Positions 1 through 8,032 of a DNA stretch of 28,813 nt are shown here, piece by piece. Under the pieces are notes generated by a model. It did not search any database, was not told the origin of the DNA, and saw only the letters and a list, made by a program, of their open reading frames with translations. Every line of letters begins with the position of its first letter. Positions within the stretch are counted from its first letter, which is position 1. Made by a program: the position numbers and the translations under genes. This stretch comes from JBCDIQ01 sp039024295. GTDB lineage: Bacteria > Bacteroidota > Bacteroidia > J057. The stretch lies in assembly GCA_039024295.1 (NCBI GenBank), contig JBCDIQ010000021.1, positions 1 to 28,813 of the forward strand, written 5' to 3'.

Positions 1-2
1 AT

Positions 3-602
3 ACCACCCAATTACGGCTAGGAGAAGAACTACGCGATGTGCGGGAAGGACTCCTGCGATCCAGGCATCGGGATAAATTTGATTTGGAGTCACGCAGTGC
101 GGTTCGCGTTGCAGATTTCTATCGGGCAATGCTAGACGAGTCTCCCAACATTGTGCATTTTTCCGGACATGGCGAGACCACTTCTGCTGGAAGTACCGAT
201 GTGTCGGGAACCCGTGCACTTACTTGGAAGCATAAGGGGAAAGTGGTTCGGGAAATGGTCAGTGGCATTGTGATGGAAGATCCCAATGGATCCATGAAAC
301 TGGTCCCCCATGAGGCGTTGGGAGAATTATTTGAAGAGTTGAACCGTGACAGGCTTGTGGTACAATGTGTTTTGCTAAACGCCTGCCATTCTGCTGTACA
401 AGCAGAAGTAATCAAGGCTCATGTTCCCTACTTGATCGGGATGAACCAAGCCGTGCCTGACCGTACAGCAATTGCCTTCGCCACTGCCTTTTACGATGGA
501 CTCGGATCAGGAAAAGACATTCCCACGGCCTTTAGATTGGCTCGGACCTACATTCGGCTTGAGGGTTTGCCTGGAAGTGATATTCCTGTTTTAATGGATT
601 GA
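3..602 (+). CDS. CHAT domain (caspase-like) protease, 5' end missing
   Basis: The reading frame is open from base 3 at the window edge, so the gene begins upstream and only its C-terminal part (about 199 residues) is seen. A GTG at 39 is probably not the true start, because the residues before it (LRLGEELRDV) continue the conserved CHAT core. The His motif HFSGHGE and, about 70 residues later, the Cys motif LLNACHS give the His-Cys dyad of clan CD caspase-like peptidases. The end matches the family's closing helix (AFATAFYDGL, then PTAFRLAR). Between His and Cys is a longer than usual loop (residues GSTDVSG to SGIVMED). CHAT proteases are known as effector proteases in bacterial conflict systems, often with NTPase, WD40 or effector-associated domains; any such partner domain would lie before the window. 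Identification as CHAT is firm; a defence role is inference. Confidence 0.85.
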   Translation, partial: TTQLRLGEELRDVREGLLRSRHRDKFDLESRSAVRVADFYRAMLDESPNIVHFSGHGETTSAGSTDVSGTRALTWKHKGKVVREMVSGIVMEDPNGSMKLVPHEALGELFEELNRDRLVVQCVLLNACHSAVQAEVIKAHVPYLIGMNQAVPDRTAIAFATAFYDGLGSGKDIPTAFRLARTYIRLEGLPGSDIPVLMD

Positions 603-690
603 TGAAATAACGAAGCAACTAAGCCCAACCTACCTCGTATTATTGACATGTATAAGTAACGTATTTGAAAACCATAGACAAAGGCATGTA

Positions 691-975
691 ATGAATGATG
701 TAAAAGAGATAAGGTACAATTTGATCAATGAAATCATGCATATCGAGGATATAGATATGCTACACTCTATTTTTCGGATAATAGCAAAGCGTAGAAAACA
801 GCCGGTTTCAGGGAAGCTGGAGGAAGTAGTAGTTGAAGTAAAAAAAGGATGGACTTTGGACGAAATAGTTGCAAAGAAAAATATAGTCCCAATTACCTAT
901 CCTGAGATAGTAAAAATTGTAGATGAAATTGAATGGGATGTTCCATTAACAGACTTGCTATCAAGTACAGACTGA
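691..975 (+). CDS. Probable antitoxin of a PIN-type toxin-antitoxin pair
   Basis: This 94-residue product starts at ATG 691; an in-frame start at 643 adds 16 residues of no visible value. I do not recognise a named family. The N-terminal helix (LINEIMHIEDIDMLHSIFRI) resembles the short helical start of many Bacteroidota antitoxins, followed by a basic segment (AKRRKQ) and an acidic C-terminal end (EIEWDVPLTDLL) that could wrap a toxin. The main argument is context: it ends 4 nt before a PIN-domain toxin on the same strand, the usual antitoxin-toxin order. Codon use is AT-rich with many ATA isoleucine codons, unlike the genes after 1437, which suggests acquisition by transfer. The antitoxin role is inferred from position and size. 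Confidence 0.55.
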   Translation: MNDVKEIRYNLINEIMHIEDIDMLHSIFRIIAKRRKQPVSGKLEEVVVEVKKGWTLDEIVAKKNIVPITYPEIVKIVDEIEWDVPLTDLLSSTD

Positions 976-979
976 TAAT

Positions 980-1430
980 ATGGACCTATTGCTTGATACC
1001 AACATCCTTATTATATACAGTAGGGATAACAGTTTATCAAAATTAATAGAGGAACGATATCGTATTTTTAGTGATACCAACAGACTCTTCATATCTGTTG
1101 TGACACTTGGAGAAATAAATTCATTGATAAAGAAATTCAGCTTGGGGTACGAAAAGAGTAGCCAGAATCAATAGTATATTGAGCCGAATAAACCAGTTGG
1201 AAATAGCGTACGAACAGATTATTGAATCCTATGGCGATGTAGATGCCTTCAGCCAGAAAAATGATAAATTTCCCTCAAGAAATATGGGAAAAAACGATAT
1301 CTGGATAGCTGCTACCGCCAAAGCATTCGACATTAAGTTGATTACCACAGATAAGGACTTTGATCACCTTAAAGATGGTATGATCGATTTGCTGTACATT
1401 GATTTGCAGGAAATGAAATATGGAAAATAA
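980..1430 (+). pseudogene. PIN-domain toxin (VapC-like ribonuclease), split by a one-base frameshift
   Basis: Two frames together make one PIN protein of about 149 residues. The first part (980-1174) begins MDLLLDTNIL with the first catalytic Asp (D6) and the GE motif (E45), then runs into TAG at 1172. The second frame carries ARINSILSRINQLEI and goes on to NDIWIAA and TTDKDFDHL, the other two acidic sites, ending at 1428-1430. Removing one T in the AGCTTGGGG tract near 1139-1147 restores a continuous frame with SWGTKR where PIN homologues usually have a similar stretch. All four acidic residues of the Mg-dependent ribonuclease site are kept, so the break is recent, a sequencing error, or tolerated because it silences the toxin. 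It follows the antitoxin by 4 nt and ends 6 nt from the convergent tadA gene. Confidence 0.75.
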
Positions 1431-1436
1431 GGCCTT

Positions 1437-1874
1437 TCATTTCCGCTTCCTCCTGAAAAAATCCTGCATCAACTGAGCACATTCGAATTCCATCACCCCT
1501 GAAGAAAGTAATGTCTTGGGATGTAAAATCTCCTGGCTAACTCGCGAAAATCCAGTTTTGGGTTCAGCTGCGCCAAATACCACCCTCGCAAGCTGCGCCC
1601 ACCTCAATGCACCTGCACACATTACACAGGGCTCCACCGTCACGTAGAGGGTACAATCTTTCAGGTATTTGCTGTTCAAATACTGCGTTGCAGCGGTGAT
1701 GGCCAATATTTCAGCATGAGCTGTAGGGTCTTTCAGGCGCTCCACCTGGTTGTAGCCTTTTCCAATGATGAGCCCCTCACATTCGATCACAGCACCAATA
1801 GGAACTTCCTCCTCGTCGAAGGCACGCTGCGCTTCTCGAAGGGCTGCTCGCATGTAATGTTCATCTGTGAGCAT
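1437..1874 (-). CDS. tadA: tRNA-specific adenosine-34 deaminase TadA
   Basis: This 145-residue cytidine-deaminase-fold enzyme converts wobble A34 to inosine in tRNA-Arg(ACG). The zinc site is complete: AHAE with His53 and the catalytic Glu55, and PCVMC with Cys83 and Cys86. The start region (MLTDEHYMRAALREAQRA) and the EVPIGAVI strand are typical of TadA, and the length is normal. The C-terminal helix ends in a basic tail (FFRRKRK), as expected for tRNA contact. It converges on the PIN toxin with only 6 nt between the stop codons. It lies downstream of the MoxR gene on the same strand, about 127 nt away, with only a weak hairpin between them. A related guanine or cytidine deaminase is the alternative, but the motif spacing fits TadA better. 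Confidence 0.93.
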   Translation of the reverse strand: MLTDEHYMRAALREAQRAFDEEEVPIGAVIECEGLIIGKGYNQVERLKDPTAHAEILAITAATQYLNSKYLKDCTLYVTVEPCVMCAGALRWAQLARVVFGAAEPKTGFSRVSQEILHPKTLLSSGVMEFECAQLMQDFFRRKRK

Positions 1875-1972
1875 AATAGATCAGGCGCAAGTACAAAATA
1901 GAGCAGGAAACCTTTGAGTGGATCAAAAGCCTGTAAAGCAGAAACCACTAAAAACTGTTGAGCGAAGCGAAA

Positions 1973-1987
1973 TCCCGTAAAGCGGGA
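1973..1987 (-). terminator. Weak hairpin after the MoxR gene
   Basis: On the minus strand TCCCG, loop CTTTA, CGGGA form a 5-bp stem 15 nt after the MoxR stop, followed by only a short T run (TTTCGC). It may attenuate transcription into tadA, but it is too weak to call a firm terminator. Confidence 0.3.
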
Positions 1988-2001
1988 AAAACTGTAAACT
2001 C

Positions 2002-2982
2002 CTACAGCAGTCTTTCTATCACCGCATCAGCTGTAATACCCTCCGCTTCTGCCGTAAAACTGGTAACGATTCGGTGGCGGAGCACAGAAGTTGCTACACG
2101 GTTTACATCTTCGATATCTGGTGAATACTTACCGCGCATAAGTGCTACCGCTTTTGCGCCTAGAATCAGGTACTGAGAGGCTCGTGGGCCTGCACCCCAG
2201 GTAATCAGCTCACGGATGCTGTCTTCTCCCTGAGGGGTATTGATGCGTGTTTTGTTTACCAGCATCACCGCATGTTGGATCACATTATCAGTGACGGGTA
2301 CTTTACGAACCAGTTCCTGAAAATACAGGATCTCGTCTTGGGTCATGACGGGGTTCACGGTGGTAGATTCTCCAGAGGTAGTCCGTCGCACAATTTCCAT
2401 TTCTTCTTCAATGGAAGGATAGTCCACAGAAATATTGAACATGAAACGGTCAAGCTGTGCCTCGGGTAGGGGATAGGTACCTTCTTGCTCAATGGGGTTT
2501 TGGGTAGCCAGTACAAAGAAGGGTTTACCCAGGGGATGAATCTGACCTGCTACGGTTACAGAACGTTCCTGCATAGCCTCCAGCAAAGCTGCCTGGGTCT
2601 TGGGTGGCGTTCGGTTGATCTCATCTGCCAGAATCATGTTGGCAAAGATCGGTCCCCGCACAAACTTGAAATATTTCTTATTGGTGTCGTCGTCAATTTC
2701 CAGAATTTCCGTTCCAATGATATCACTTGGCATCAGGTCTGGGGTAAACTGGATACGACTGAACTTTAGGTCAAGAATCTGGGCTATCGTGCTGATAAGC
2801 AGGGTTTTTGCCAGGCCCGGAACGCCGACCAATAAGGCGTGTCCCCGGCAGAATAACGCAATCAGGAGGCGGTCAACGACCTCCTCCTGTCCGATAATTA
2901 CTTTTGAAATTTCCTGCTTTAAGGCTTGGTATTTTTCTGCAAGTGCATCTGCTGCCTCGACTTCGTTCTTAAATTCCTGCAT
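2002..2982 (-). CDS. MoxR-family AAA+ ATPase
   Basis: MoxR ATPases are AAA+ chaperones thought to help mature or assemble protein complexes. This one has 326 residues from ATG 2982. That start is chosen because it overlaps the previous stop as TAATG, a translational-coupling junction, and because homologues begin at about this point; an in-frame start at 3015 would extend 11 residues into the preceding gene. Walker A is GVPGLAKT (53-60), Walker B ILADEINR (117-124), and a sensor-1 ATQNP motif follows; the IIGQEEVV segment before Walker A is typical of MoxR. It is the last gene of the four-gene operon with three SurA/parvulin-type proteins. The usual DUF58 and von Willebrand partners are absent downstream, where tadA follows. 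Family is certain; the client is unknown, and the context suggests envelope protein maturation. Confidence 0.93.
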   Translation of the reverse strand: MQEFKNEVEAADALAEKYQALKQEISKVIIGQEEVVDRLLIALFCRGHALLVGVPGLAKTLLISTIAQILDLKFSRIQFTPDLMPSDIIGTEILEIDDDTNKKYFKFVRGPIFANMILADEINRTPPKTQAALLEAMQERSVTVAGQIHPLGKPFFVLATQNPIEQEGTYPLPEAQLDRFMFNISVDYPSIEEEMEIVRRTTSGESTTVNPVMTQDEILYFQELVRKVPVTDNVIQHAVMLVNKTRINTPQGEDSIRELITWGAGPRASQYLILGAKAVALMRGKYSPDIEDVNRVATSVLRHRIVTSFTAEAEGITADAVIERLL

Positions 2983-4361
2983 TAGTTGGTCCACTGTTTG
3001 AGCGCGTTGGCGCATTCGGTTGGTTTGATGTCAATATAGATATTTTTCTTAGCCGATTCTAGCCAGTTTTCGAAAACCTCCGCCTGCTTTACCTGTAGGG
3101 CCGCACGCTGAATTTTCTTGTAGTCATCCTTCAAATTCGGCACGTGAGGGGGGATTTTTTTCTTCAGGTAAATGATGTGAAAGGCACTGGAACCATCAGG
3201 CATCCGGTATTCCATGGGCTTGGAAATTTCCCCTTCTTCCATTTCATCTACCTTGAAAAAGAGGTCTGAATCTAGCTTATCCATTGGCACGCGTAGCTCA
3301 TTGGTCTGAGGGTTGGTGATGCACCCTCCGCAGTCTTTTGTTCCTCGGTCTTCTGAGTAGCGAATGGCCGCTCGTTCAAAGGTAATGGAGTCAAGCAGTA
3401 CCCTGGCTCGAATACGATTCAGGCTGTCAATTGCCACAGAATCCCCGTTGACAGAGCGGGAAGGAATTTTTAGGATATGACTCACTTCCAGAATTTCTCC
3501 CCTTCGCTTATATAGCTTGGCGATATGGTACCCGTACTCGGTCATAAAGACAGCCGAAACCTCTCCTTCACGAAGGTTGTAGATGACTTCTTCAAATTCT
3601 GGGACCATTTGGCTCCTTCTTACTTCGCCAAGATTTCCGCCTCGTGGGCCACTCGGACCATCTGAATTGTCAATGGCCATCAGGCCAAAATCTCTGCCGT
3701 CTTCTACAATTTTTTTTCGAATCCGAGCCAACTCTTCCCTGGCCTCACGCTTACTGGTCTCTGAAAATGGGGGTACAATGACAATCTGGTTGACCTCGAC
3801 TTCCGCAGGTAAAAATCCCAGGCTGTCCTTGTCAAGGGTCTTGAAAAACTCGCGGACTTCACGAGGGGTAATGTTGGCTTCTGCCAATAAAATCCCGCGC
3901 ATTCTGTCCACTAGCAGGCCTTCTTCTATCTCCCTTCTGGTATCTTGACGGAACTGTGCAATAGACTTGCCATAAATTTTTTCAAATTCTTCCTCGCTTC
4001 CTAACTGCTCAATCACATAAGAAAGCCTCCGGTCAAGCTCAGATTCCACTTGCTCGTCTGAGACCACAATACTGTCCTGGCGTGCCTTATCCAACAGCAG
4101 TTTACCAACTACCAGCTGGTTCATGACCTCACACCTCATATTTCCCATGTCCTTCTGGCCGTTGATCACCATGTAGTTGTATTGGTTGGTAACGTCTGAG
4201 TCCAGAATGATTTCTTCGCCTATTACAGCTATGATCCTGTCCAAGGTCTCCCCCTGGCTAGGCTGTGCAATGGCCCCATTTATGGCAAACAACCACACCA
4301 GGCTGCCAAGGATACAGGCGAGGGATCTCCTCGTTTTTGAAAATACCCATCTATTTTGCAT
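2982..4361 (-). CDS. SurA-like periplasmic chaperone with two parvulin PPIase domains
   Basis: This 459-residue exported protein probably helps outer-membrane proteins cross the periplasm and isomerises their prolyl bonds. A signal peptide covers about residues 1-32 (hydrophobic LACILGSLVWLFAI, cleavage after GAIA). A SurA-type N-terminal domain follows (DRIIAVIGEEIILDSDV, about 41-155), with INGQKD and REIEEGLLV helices. Parvulin domain 1 (about 188-283) ends in GYHIAKL. Parvulin domain 2 (about 290-395) starts VSHILKI and ends AFHIIYLKKK; it contains a CGGC stretch not usual for SurA. The length is close to E. coli SurA (about 428). It starts 3 nt after the stop of the lipoprotein gene and overlaps the MoxR start by 1 nt. 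I leave the symbol empty because several surA-like genes lie together here and orthology cannot be settled. Confidence 0.9.
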   Translation of the reverse strand: MQNRWVFSKTRRSLACILGSLVWLFAINGAIAQPSQGETLDRIIAVIGEEIILDSDVTNQYNYMVINGQKDMGNMRCEVMNQLVVGKLLLDKARQDSIVVSDEQVESELDRRLSYVIEQLGSEEEFEKIYGKSIAQFRQDTRREIEEGLLVDRMRGILLAEANITPREVREFFKTLDKDSLGFLPAEVEVNQIVIVPPFSETSKREAREELARIRKKIVEDGRDFGLMAIDNSDGPSGPRGGNLGEVRRSQMVPEFEEVIYNLREGEVSAVFMTEYGYHIAKLYKRRGEILEVSHILKIPSRSVNGDSVAIDSLNRIRARVLLDSITFERAAIRYSEDRGTKDCGGCITNPQTNELRVPMDKLDSDLFFKVDEMEEGEISKPMEYRMPDGSSAFHIIYLKKKIPPHVPNLKDDYKKIQRAALQVKQAEVFENWLESAKKNIYIDIKPTECANALKQWTN

Positions 4362-4364
4362 GGA

Positions 4365-5252
4365 TTATTGTAATTGAAAATTCTTGCTGGTATTGGCCTT
4401 TTGTACGAGCTCTTGGATCAGTTGTTCTGTTACTCGCTGTTTACGTTGGTTCAGGATGATGCCTTTAATTCTGGGTTCACACATTTTAAGGGGGAGTTCG
4501 GTGCCAGTTTCCAACCTGTCTAACAGTTTGAACGCACAAAAAAGCCGTTTATCTTCTTCCTGACGATAAAAAGAATAAGTTCGTCCCTCCCGGGCACCGA
4601 TTTTTAAGTTTCCTGGATAAGAACGTATGGCAGGCTCCAAACCTGTTTCAGAAAGATAGGTGCTATCCAACCAGAAGCTAGTGGCATTTTCCTTGCACCA
4701 TTCGCGGAGCTTTTGTCGTTTTTCTTCGTCATCGCTCCTGAGGTAGCCAATTTCTTTATACGGGTTCAAGTTTTCAGAAGTGAAATAGAAAAAGGAGTAA
4801 TACGGTTGTTCTGCAACGAATTTATCCGGATGCTTATGGTAATAGTTTTCAATTTCAGACCTTTGGACCACTGTGTCCAGGCGTGTATGAATTGCCCATT
4901 CCCCTAGTAGGTACTCAGCAAGTTTCATCTCGTAGTCCCGACCTTTGTAGGCAACGATCCGGTCATATTCTCCCACCACTTTCTGTGCCTGTGCTCGGAT
5001 TGCCTGGCCGCGAACCCACTTGCGAATAAATTCCTTCCTGAAAAGAGTGCTGTCTTCTGGGGTAAGGCCAGCAGGCATGAAATGTACGATTTCAGCATCG
5101 TAGAGACGTTCTTCACCAAATGTTGCCACAAGCTTACCCTCATCCTGTTCAGTCCCTTTGTTGCAGCCTATCAGAGCAAGACAAGCCAAGAAACAGGCCA
5201 GCCCTAAATGCCGAGCAGGCACGAGGATCTTATGGACGAGAGCAGGAAACAT
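4365..5252 (-). CDS. SurA-related lipoprotein lacking a visible parvulin core
   Basis: This is a 295-residue predicted lipoprotein with a long signal peptide and lipobox LIGC (Cys30). The stretch GKLVATFGEERLYDAEI and the helical part after it resemble the N-terminal chaperone domain of SurA/PpiC proteins. QRSEIENYYHKHPDKF is the helix that normally leads into a parvulin domain. After that point I do not find the parvulin marks (HILI near the start, GYHI near the end), so the catalytic domain seems absent or very divergent. The C-terminal helices (PRIKGIILNQRKQRVTEQLI) match the return helix of SurA. It sits 9 nt after one two-parvulin protein and 3 nt before the next, so it probably acts with them as a membrane-anchored holdase. 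Its reading as SurA-like is by pattern and context. Confidence 0.75.
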   Translation of the reverse strand: MFPALVHKILVPARHLGLACFLACLALIGCNKGTEQDEGKLVATFGEERLYDAEIVHFMPAGLTPEDSTLFRKEFIRKWVRGQAIRAQAQKVVGEYDRIVAYKGRDYEMKLAEYLLGEWAIHTRLDTVVQRSEIENYYHKHPDKFVAEQPYYSFFYFTSENLNPYKEIGYLRSDDEEKRQKLREWCKENATSFWLDSTYLSETGLEPAIRSYPGNLKIGAREGRTYSFYRQEEDKRLFCAFKLLDRLETGTELPLKMCEPRIKGIILNQRKQRVTEQLIQELVQKANTSKNFQLQ

Positions 5253-5261
5253 GCGTTGCGG

Positions 5262-7250
5262 TTATTTGAACAGTTGCTGGAATACTTCCTGGTTTACTTC
5301 AACCGGGTATTTGGTCTCCAGCTCCGAAAGCCATGTCTTCTCCAGGTAGTCCTGGTATTTGGTAATTACTTCAGATTTAGCTTTTTCGAAAGGCTTAATT
5401 CCTGCAGGGAATTTCTCCTTCACCTGGAAAATACGGAAGAATTTACCCGTTTGCATGATTTCTCCAACGTGGCCAATGGGTTGGTCAAAAAGAGAAGCGG
5501 GTAAATCACTTTTTCCTTCCTCGTAATTCTGCATGCGAACAGTTACGCGAAGAGAAGACTCCTGGTTGAGAAGAGAATCGATCTCCTGGCGAGAAGCATT
5601 AAGCCCTAACAATTGTCCCACTTTTTTGATTGCGAGTTCATCAGAAGAACTGTATTCTTCTACGTCTACCATGCGATTTGCCGTGAACTGGTCCTTATTG
5701 GAATTGTAAAAGGCCTCCAACCCTGTGGTATCTTCCACTGCTTTTCGCCATACCATCTCTTCCATTAAGGTGAACAAAAGAATCCCGTCCCGATATTCCT
5801 TTAACAGGTAGCGGAATTCAGGATTTTTCTCAGGAAGACGATCTTCCTCATATTGTAAGAGCTTTCGCTCAACGAATCGGTTGAGGTTGGTCCTTGCGGC
5901 TTCTTCTGCGCTCATGCGCGGGCTTCTTGAGCGTGTTCCGAGGTAATTGTCAATGAAATCCTGAACGCTTACCTCGTAATCACTTCCCAGCCGGAACAAA
6001 GGGAGCTTAGCCACTGCACTATCTTTTGCTTCAGGAGCCCAGGAACCTCTTGGATAATTTGCGTTCAGGGTAGCTACAAATGCATTGAAGTTTGCTTCTT
6101 CAAGCTGGTATTCATTTTCTTTTTTGATGCGTTCAATCAAGGCCGCACGGCTTATTTGGGACCTGCTATCGCGTTCCACCTTGCGTTTGAGGGTCGGACG
6201 CGCCTCTTCAAAGGAGCTGGAGGCTTCTACTTCTGTAACCTTGAGGATATGCCATCCAAAGCGTGTGTTGAAAGGCTTTGAATATTCCCCTTCATTTAAG
6301 GTTAATTTCACCTGCTCCATTTCAGGTAGCAAGCGGGAAGAACCCAAGTCCCCCCCTTTGGGTGCTGTATTGGGGTCATCGGAGAATTGGGCAGCAACCT
6401 CGGCAAAGTCCTGATTGGCAAGTTTGCCATAAATCTCCTGTATCCTCCTTTCGGCCTGCGTGGTATCCTTGGCACTGTATCGATCTCCGATACGCACAAT
6501 GATGTGAGCCGCGCGCTTAGTCCCGCCAGACTTACGCTTGTCATCCACTTTTATTAAGTGATACCCAAAGCTGGTACGTACCGGCTGGGAAACCTCACCT
6601 ACCGGAGTAGAGAAAGCTCCGCTTTCAAAAGGATACACCATGTCAAATGCAGAAAAGTATCCCAGGTTGCCTGCATTTTGCTTGGCAGAGGGATCGTCTG
6701 AATATTGTGTAGCCATCTCAGCGAATGACTTTCCCTGGTTCATGATGGTATCACGAAAAGCCATGATTTTTTGGAATGCTGCTAATGTATCGGCTGGGGC
6801 AGCATCTTCCTTTACCTGGATCAACAGGTGGCTGGCTTTCACTACGTACTGAGAACGCTCAAAGGCTTCTTTTACCAATTGCTCCTCCACCTCTCTGGCA
6901 GTCAGGTAAGGCTGGGCCAATTGTTTACGGTAAGAAGCAAATTCAGACTTAAAAGCCTGGGTGGTATCCAATCCTTTTGACTCGGCTTCAAATACCTTTC
7001 GCTTGAAGTTGATGTACAAATCAAGGTACTCCTGGTATTGGGCTGGAGTATGATTGGCTGCCTCTTCCTTTCCGCCGTTATTTTTTTGATATACCCGTTC
7101 AAACTCCTGCTTGGAGACTTTTTCTTGCTTGAACGTCAATAAAGCGGGGGATTCGGTAGAGGGGGAAGTTTCTTTGGTACTTTTACACCCTGTCAGGAAA
7201 ATGACAACAGCGAACAAAAGCGTTCCTAAAATCCTCATTTGATTGTCCAT
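5262..7250 (-). CDS. Two-parvulin peptidyl-prolyl isomerase, lipoprotein
   Basis: This 662-residue PpiC/SurA-type chaperone is anchored by lipobox LTGC (Cys22). ATG 7238, four codons later, is an equally good start and gives a compact lipoprotein signal (MRILGTLLFAVV). A SurA-like N-terminal region covers about 35-130. Parvulin 1 (about 138-237) begins KASHLLI and ends GYHLIKV. Parvulin 2 (about 247-340) begins AAHIIVRI and ends GWHILKV; both carry the QYSDDPSA or QFSDDPNT and GGDLG/AGNLG motifs of the fold. A long helical C-terminal part (about 370-662) has further SurA-like helices. It is the first gene of the chaperone operon; a promoter candidate lies about 30 nt upstream. Enzyme family is certain. 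The role in outer-membrane protein biogenesis follows from family and context. Confidence 0.92.
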   Translation of the reverse strand: MDNQMRILGTLLFAVVIFLTGCKSTKETSPSTESPALLTFKQEKVSKQEFERVYQKNNGGKEEAANHTPAQYQEYLDLYINFKRKVFEAESKGLDTTQAFKSEFASYRKQLAQPYLTAREVEEQLVKEAFERSQYVVKASHLLIQVKEDAAPADTLAAFQKIMAFRDTIMNQGKSFAEMATQYSDDPSAKQNAGNLGYFSAFDMVYPFESGAFSTPVGEVSQPVRTSFGYHLIKVDDKRKSGGTKRAAHIIVRIGDRYSAKDTTQAERRIQEIYGKLANQDFAEVAAQFSDDPNTAPKGGDLGSSRLLPEMEQVKLTLNEGEYSKPFNTRFGWHILKVTEVEASSSFEEARPTLKRKVERDSRSQISRAALIERIKKENEYQLEEANFNAFVATLNANYPRGSWAPEAKDSAVAKLPLFRLGSDYEVSVQDFIDNYLGTRSRSPRMSAEEAARTNLNRFVERKLLQYEEDRLPEKNPEFRYLLKEYRDGILLFTLMEEMVWRKAVEDTTGLEAFYNSNKDQFTANRMVDVEEYSSSDELAIKKVGQLLGLNASRQEIDSLLNQESSLRVTVRMQNYEEGKSDLPASLFDQPIGHVGEIMQTGKFFRIFQVKEKFPAGIKPFEKAKSEVITKYQDYLEKTWLSELETKYPVEVNQEVFQQLFK

Positions 7251-7280
7251 GTGGGGTTAAACCTGATTTTTTTGGGCCTG

Positions 7281-7310
7281 CAAGTTAGTAATACCCAATC
7301 AAATGGACAA
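7281..7310 (-). promoter_or_regulatory. Candidate promoter of the parvulin operon
   Basis: On the minus strand TTG (7310-7308), a 20-nt spacer and TAACTTG (7287-7281) approximate the Bacteroidota pattern TTG-N(17-23)-TAnnTTTG, with one T missing in the -7 box. It would give a leader of about 25-35 nt. Weak because of the imperfect -7 element. Confidence 0.3.
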
Positions 7311-7350
7311 TTGTTGAAAGTTTTCCTTTTCTCCGAACTAGCTGATCCGC

Positions 7351-7737
7351 TTAGTCCTCGTATTGCCAAACATCTTCTGCTTCTTCTTGCTCGCCCCAAT
7401 CTGGAGGCGTAGTTTCTAAGGATGCAATTAGAGAGCGAGTCGTCTCGTCTTCCTCTGGCGCACCAGAAAAATGAGTTTTGCGGGCAGATTTAGCTTTAAT
7501 TTTTTCCTGAGAAGTATTTGCAACCTGTAAGGGAATGCCATCGACAGTTGTGTCATTTAATTCTGATGCTGCTTGTAATGCCTCTTCTGTATCAGGCATG
7601 TCAACGAAAGCCAGGACAGATTGGGTGTGTGGACTTCGAAACAGTTTTACGGAGGTCACCTGGCCATATCCTTCGAATATTTCTGCTATTTCTTCCTTGG
7701 TTACTTCTTGGTCGGTTGTGGTTACGCTTAACTTCAT
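7351..7737 (-). CDS. Small RRM-type RNA-binding protein with acidic tail
   Basis: This 128-residue protein starts at ATG 7737; an in-frame start at 7764 adds nine residues and breaks the usual RRM opening. Residues 1-75 look like one RNA recognition motif: MKLSVTT (RNP2 position), TKEEIAEIFEGYGQV (helix 1), VLAFVDM (RNP1 position) and EALQAASELNDTTVDGIPL (helix 2 and strand 4). RNP1 lacks the usual K/R-G-F-G start, so two of the aromatic RNA contacts are reduced to one Phe. A short basic linker (KIKAKSARK) is followed by a strongly acidic end (EDETTRS, EQEEAEDVW). Bacterial RRM proteins of this size are common in Bacteroidota and Cyanobacteria and are thought to act as RNA chaperones. It is alone between a terminator region and the parvulin operon. 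The RRM call is good; the RNA target is unknown. Confidence 0.75.
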   Translation of the reverse strand: MKLSVTTTDQEVTKEEIAEIFEGYGQVTSVKLFRSPHTQSVLAFVDMPDTEEALQAASELNDTTVDGIPLQVANTSQEKIKAKSARKTHFSGAPEEDETTRSLIASLETTPPDWGEQEEAEDVWQYED

Positions 7738-7796
7738 GACTTTTGATCTGTTTAATTGATACACGAAGAAAATAAACCTTTGACTAGAATTTACAT

Positions 7797-7804
7797 CAAA
7801 AATA
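7797..7804 (-). promoter_or_regulatory. Candidate -7 promoter box for the RRM gene
   Basis: TATTTTTG on the minus strand matches TAnnTTTG, 59 nt upstream of ATG 7737. No TTG lies at the expected -33 distance, so support is limited to one box. Confidence 0.25.
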
Positions 7805-7880
7805 CGGAATGTGTTTCGTTGGAAATGTTCTTCTATTTAGGGATTCCCTTACAATTGAGTTATCCCCAAAATTCTCGTAA

Positions 7881-7922
7881 AAACCCTCCTAGAACGCATC
7901 ATTAGCCATTCTGGGAGGGTTT
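7881..7922 (-). terminator. Strong terminator after the PorP-OmpA operon
   Basis: A 14-bp stem (7881-7894 with 7909-7922, one G-T wobble) rich in CCCTCC/GGAGGG and a 14-nt loop ends in a T run on the minus strand (GGGTTTTTACG). It lies about 110 nt after the stop of the PorP-OmpA gene and ahead of the RRM gene, separating the two transcription units. Confidence 0.8.
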
Positions 7923-8032
7923 GGGGTAATTTTATTACACTTCTGGCGGATGTGTTGCAAGCTGGCATTATCAACAACGGGCTAAAGCCTGGCTGAATAT
8001 ATCCTAAGGTATCAATGCCAAATTACTCACTG

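Noticed and set aside
643..690. TTGACA and TATAAG close together near 644-656, like a sigma-70 promoter
   Set aside because: The boxes are only about 2 nt apart, far from a working spacing, and the phylum uses a different consensus.
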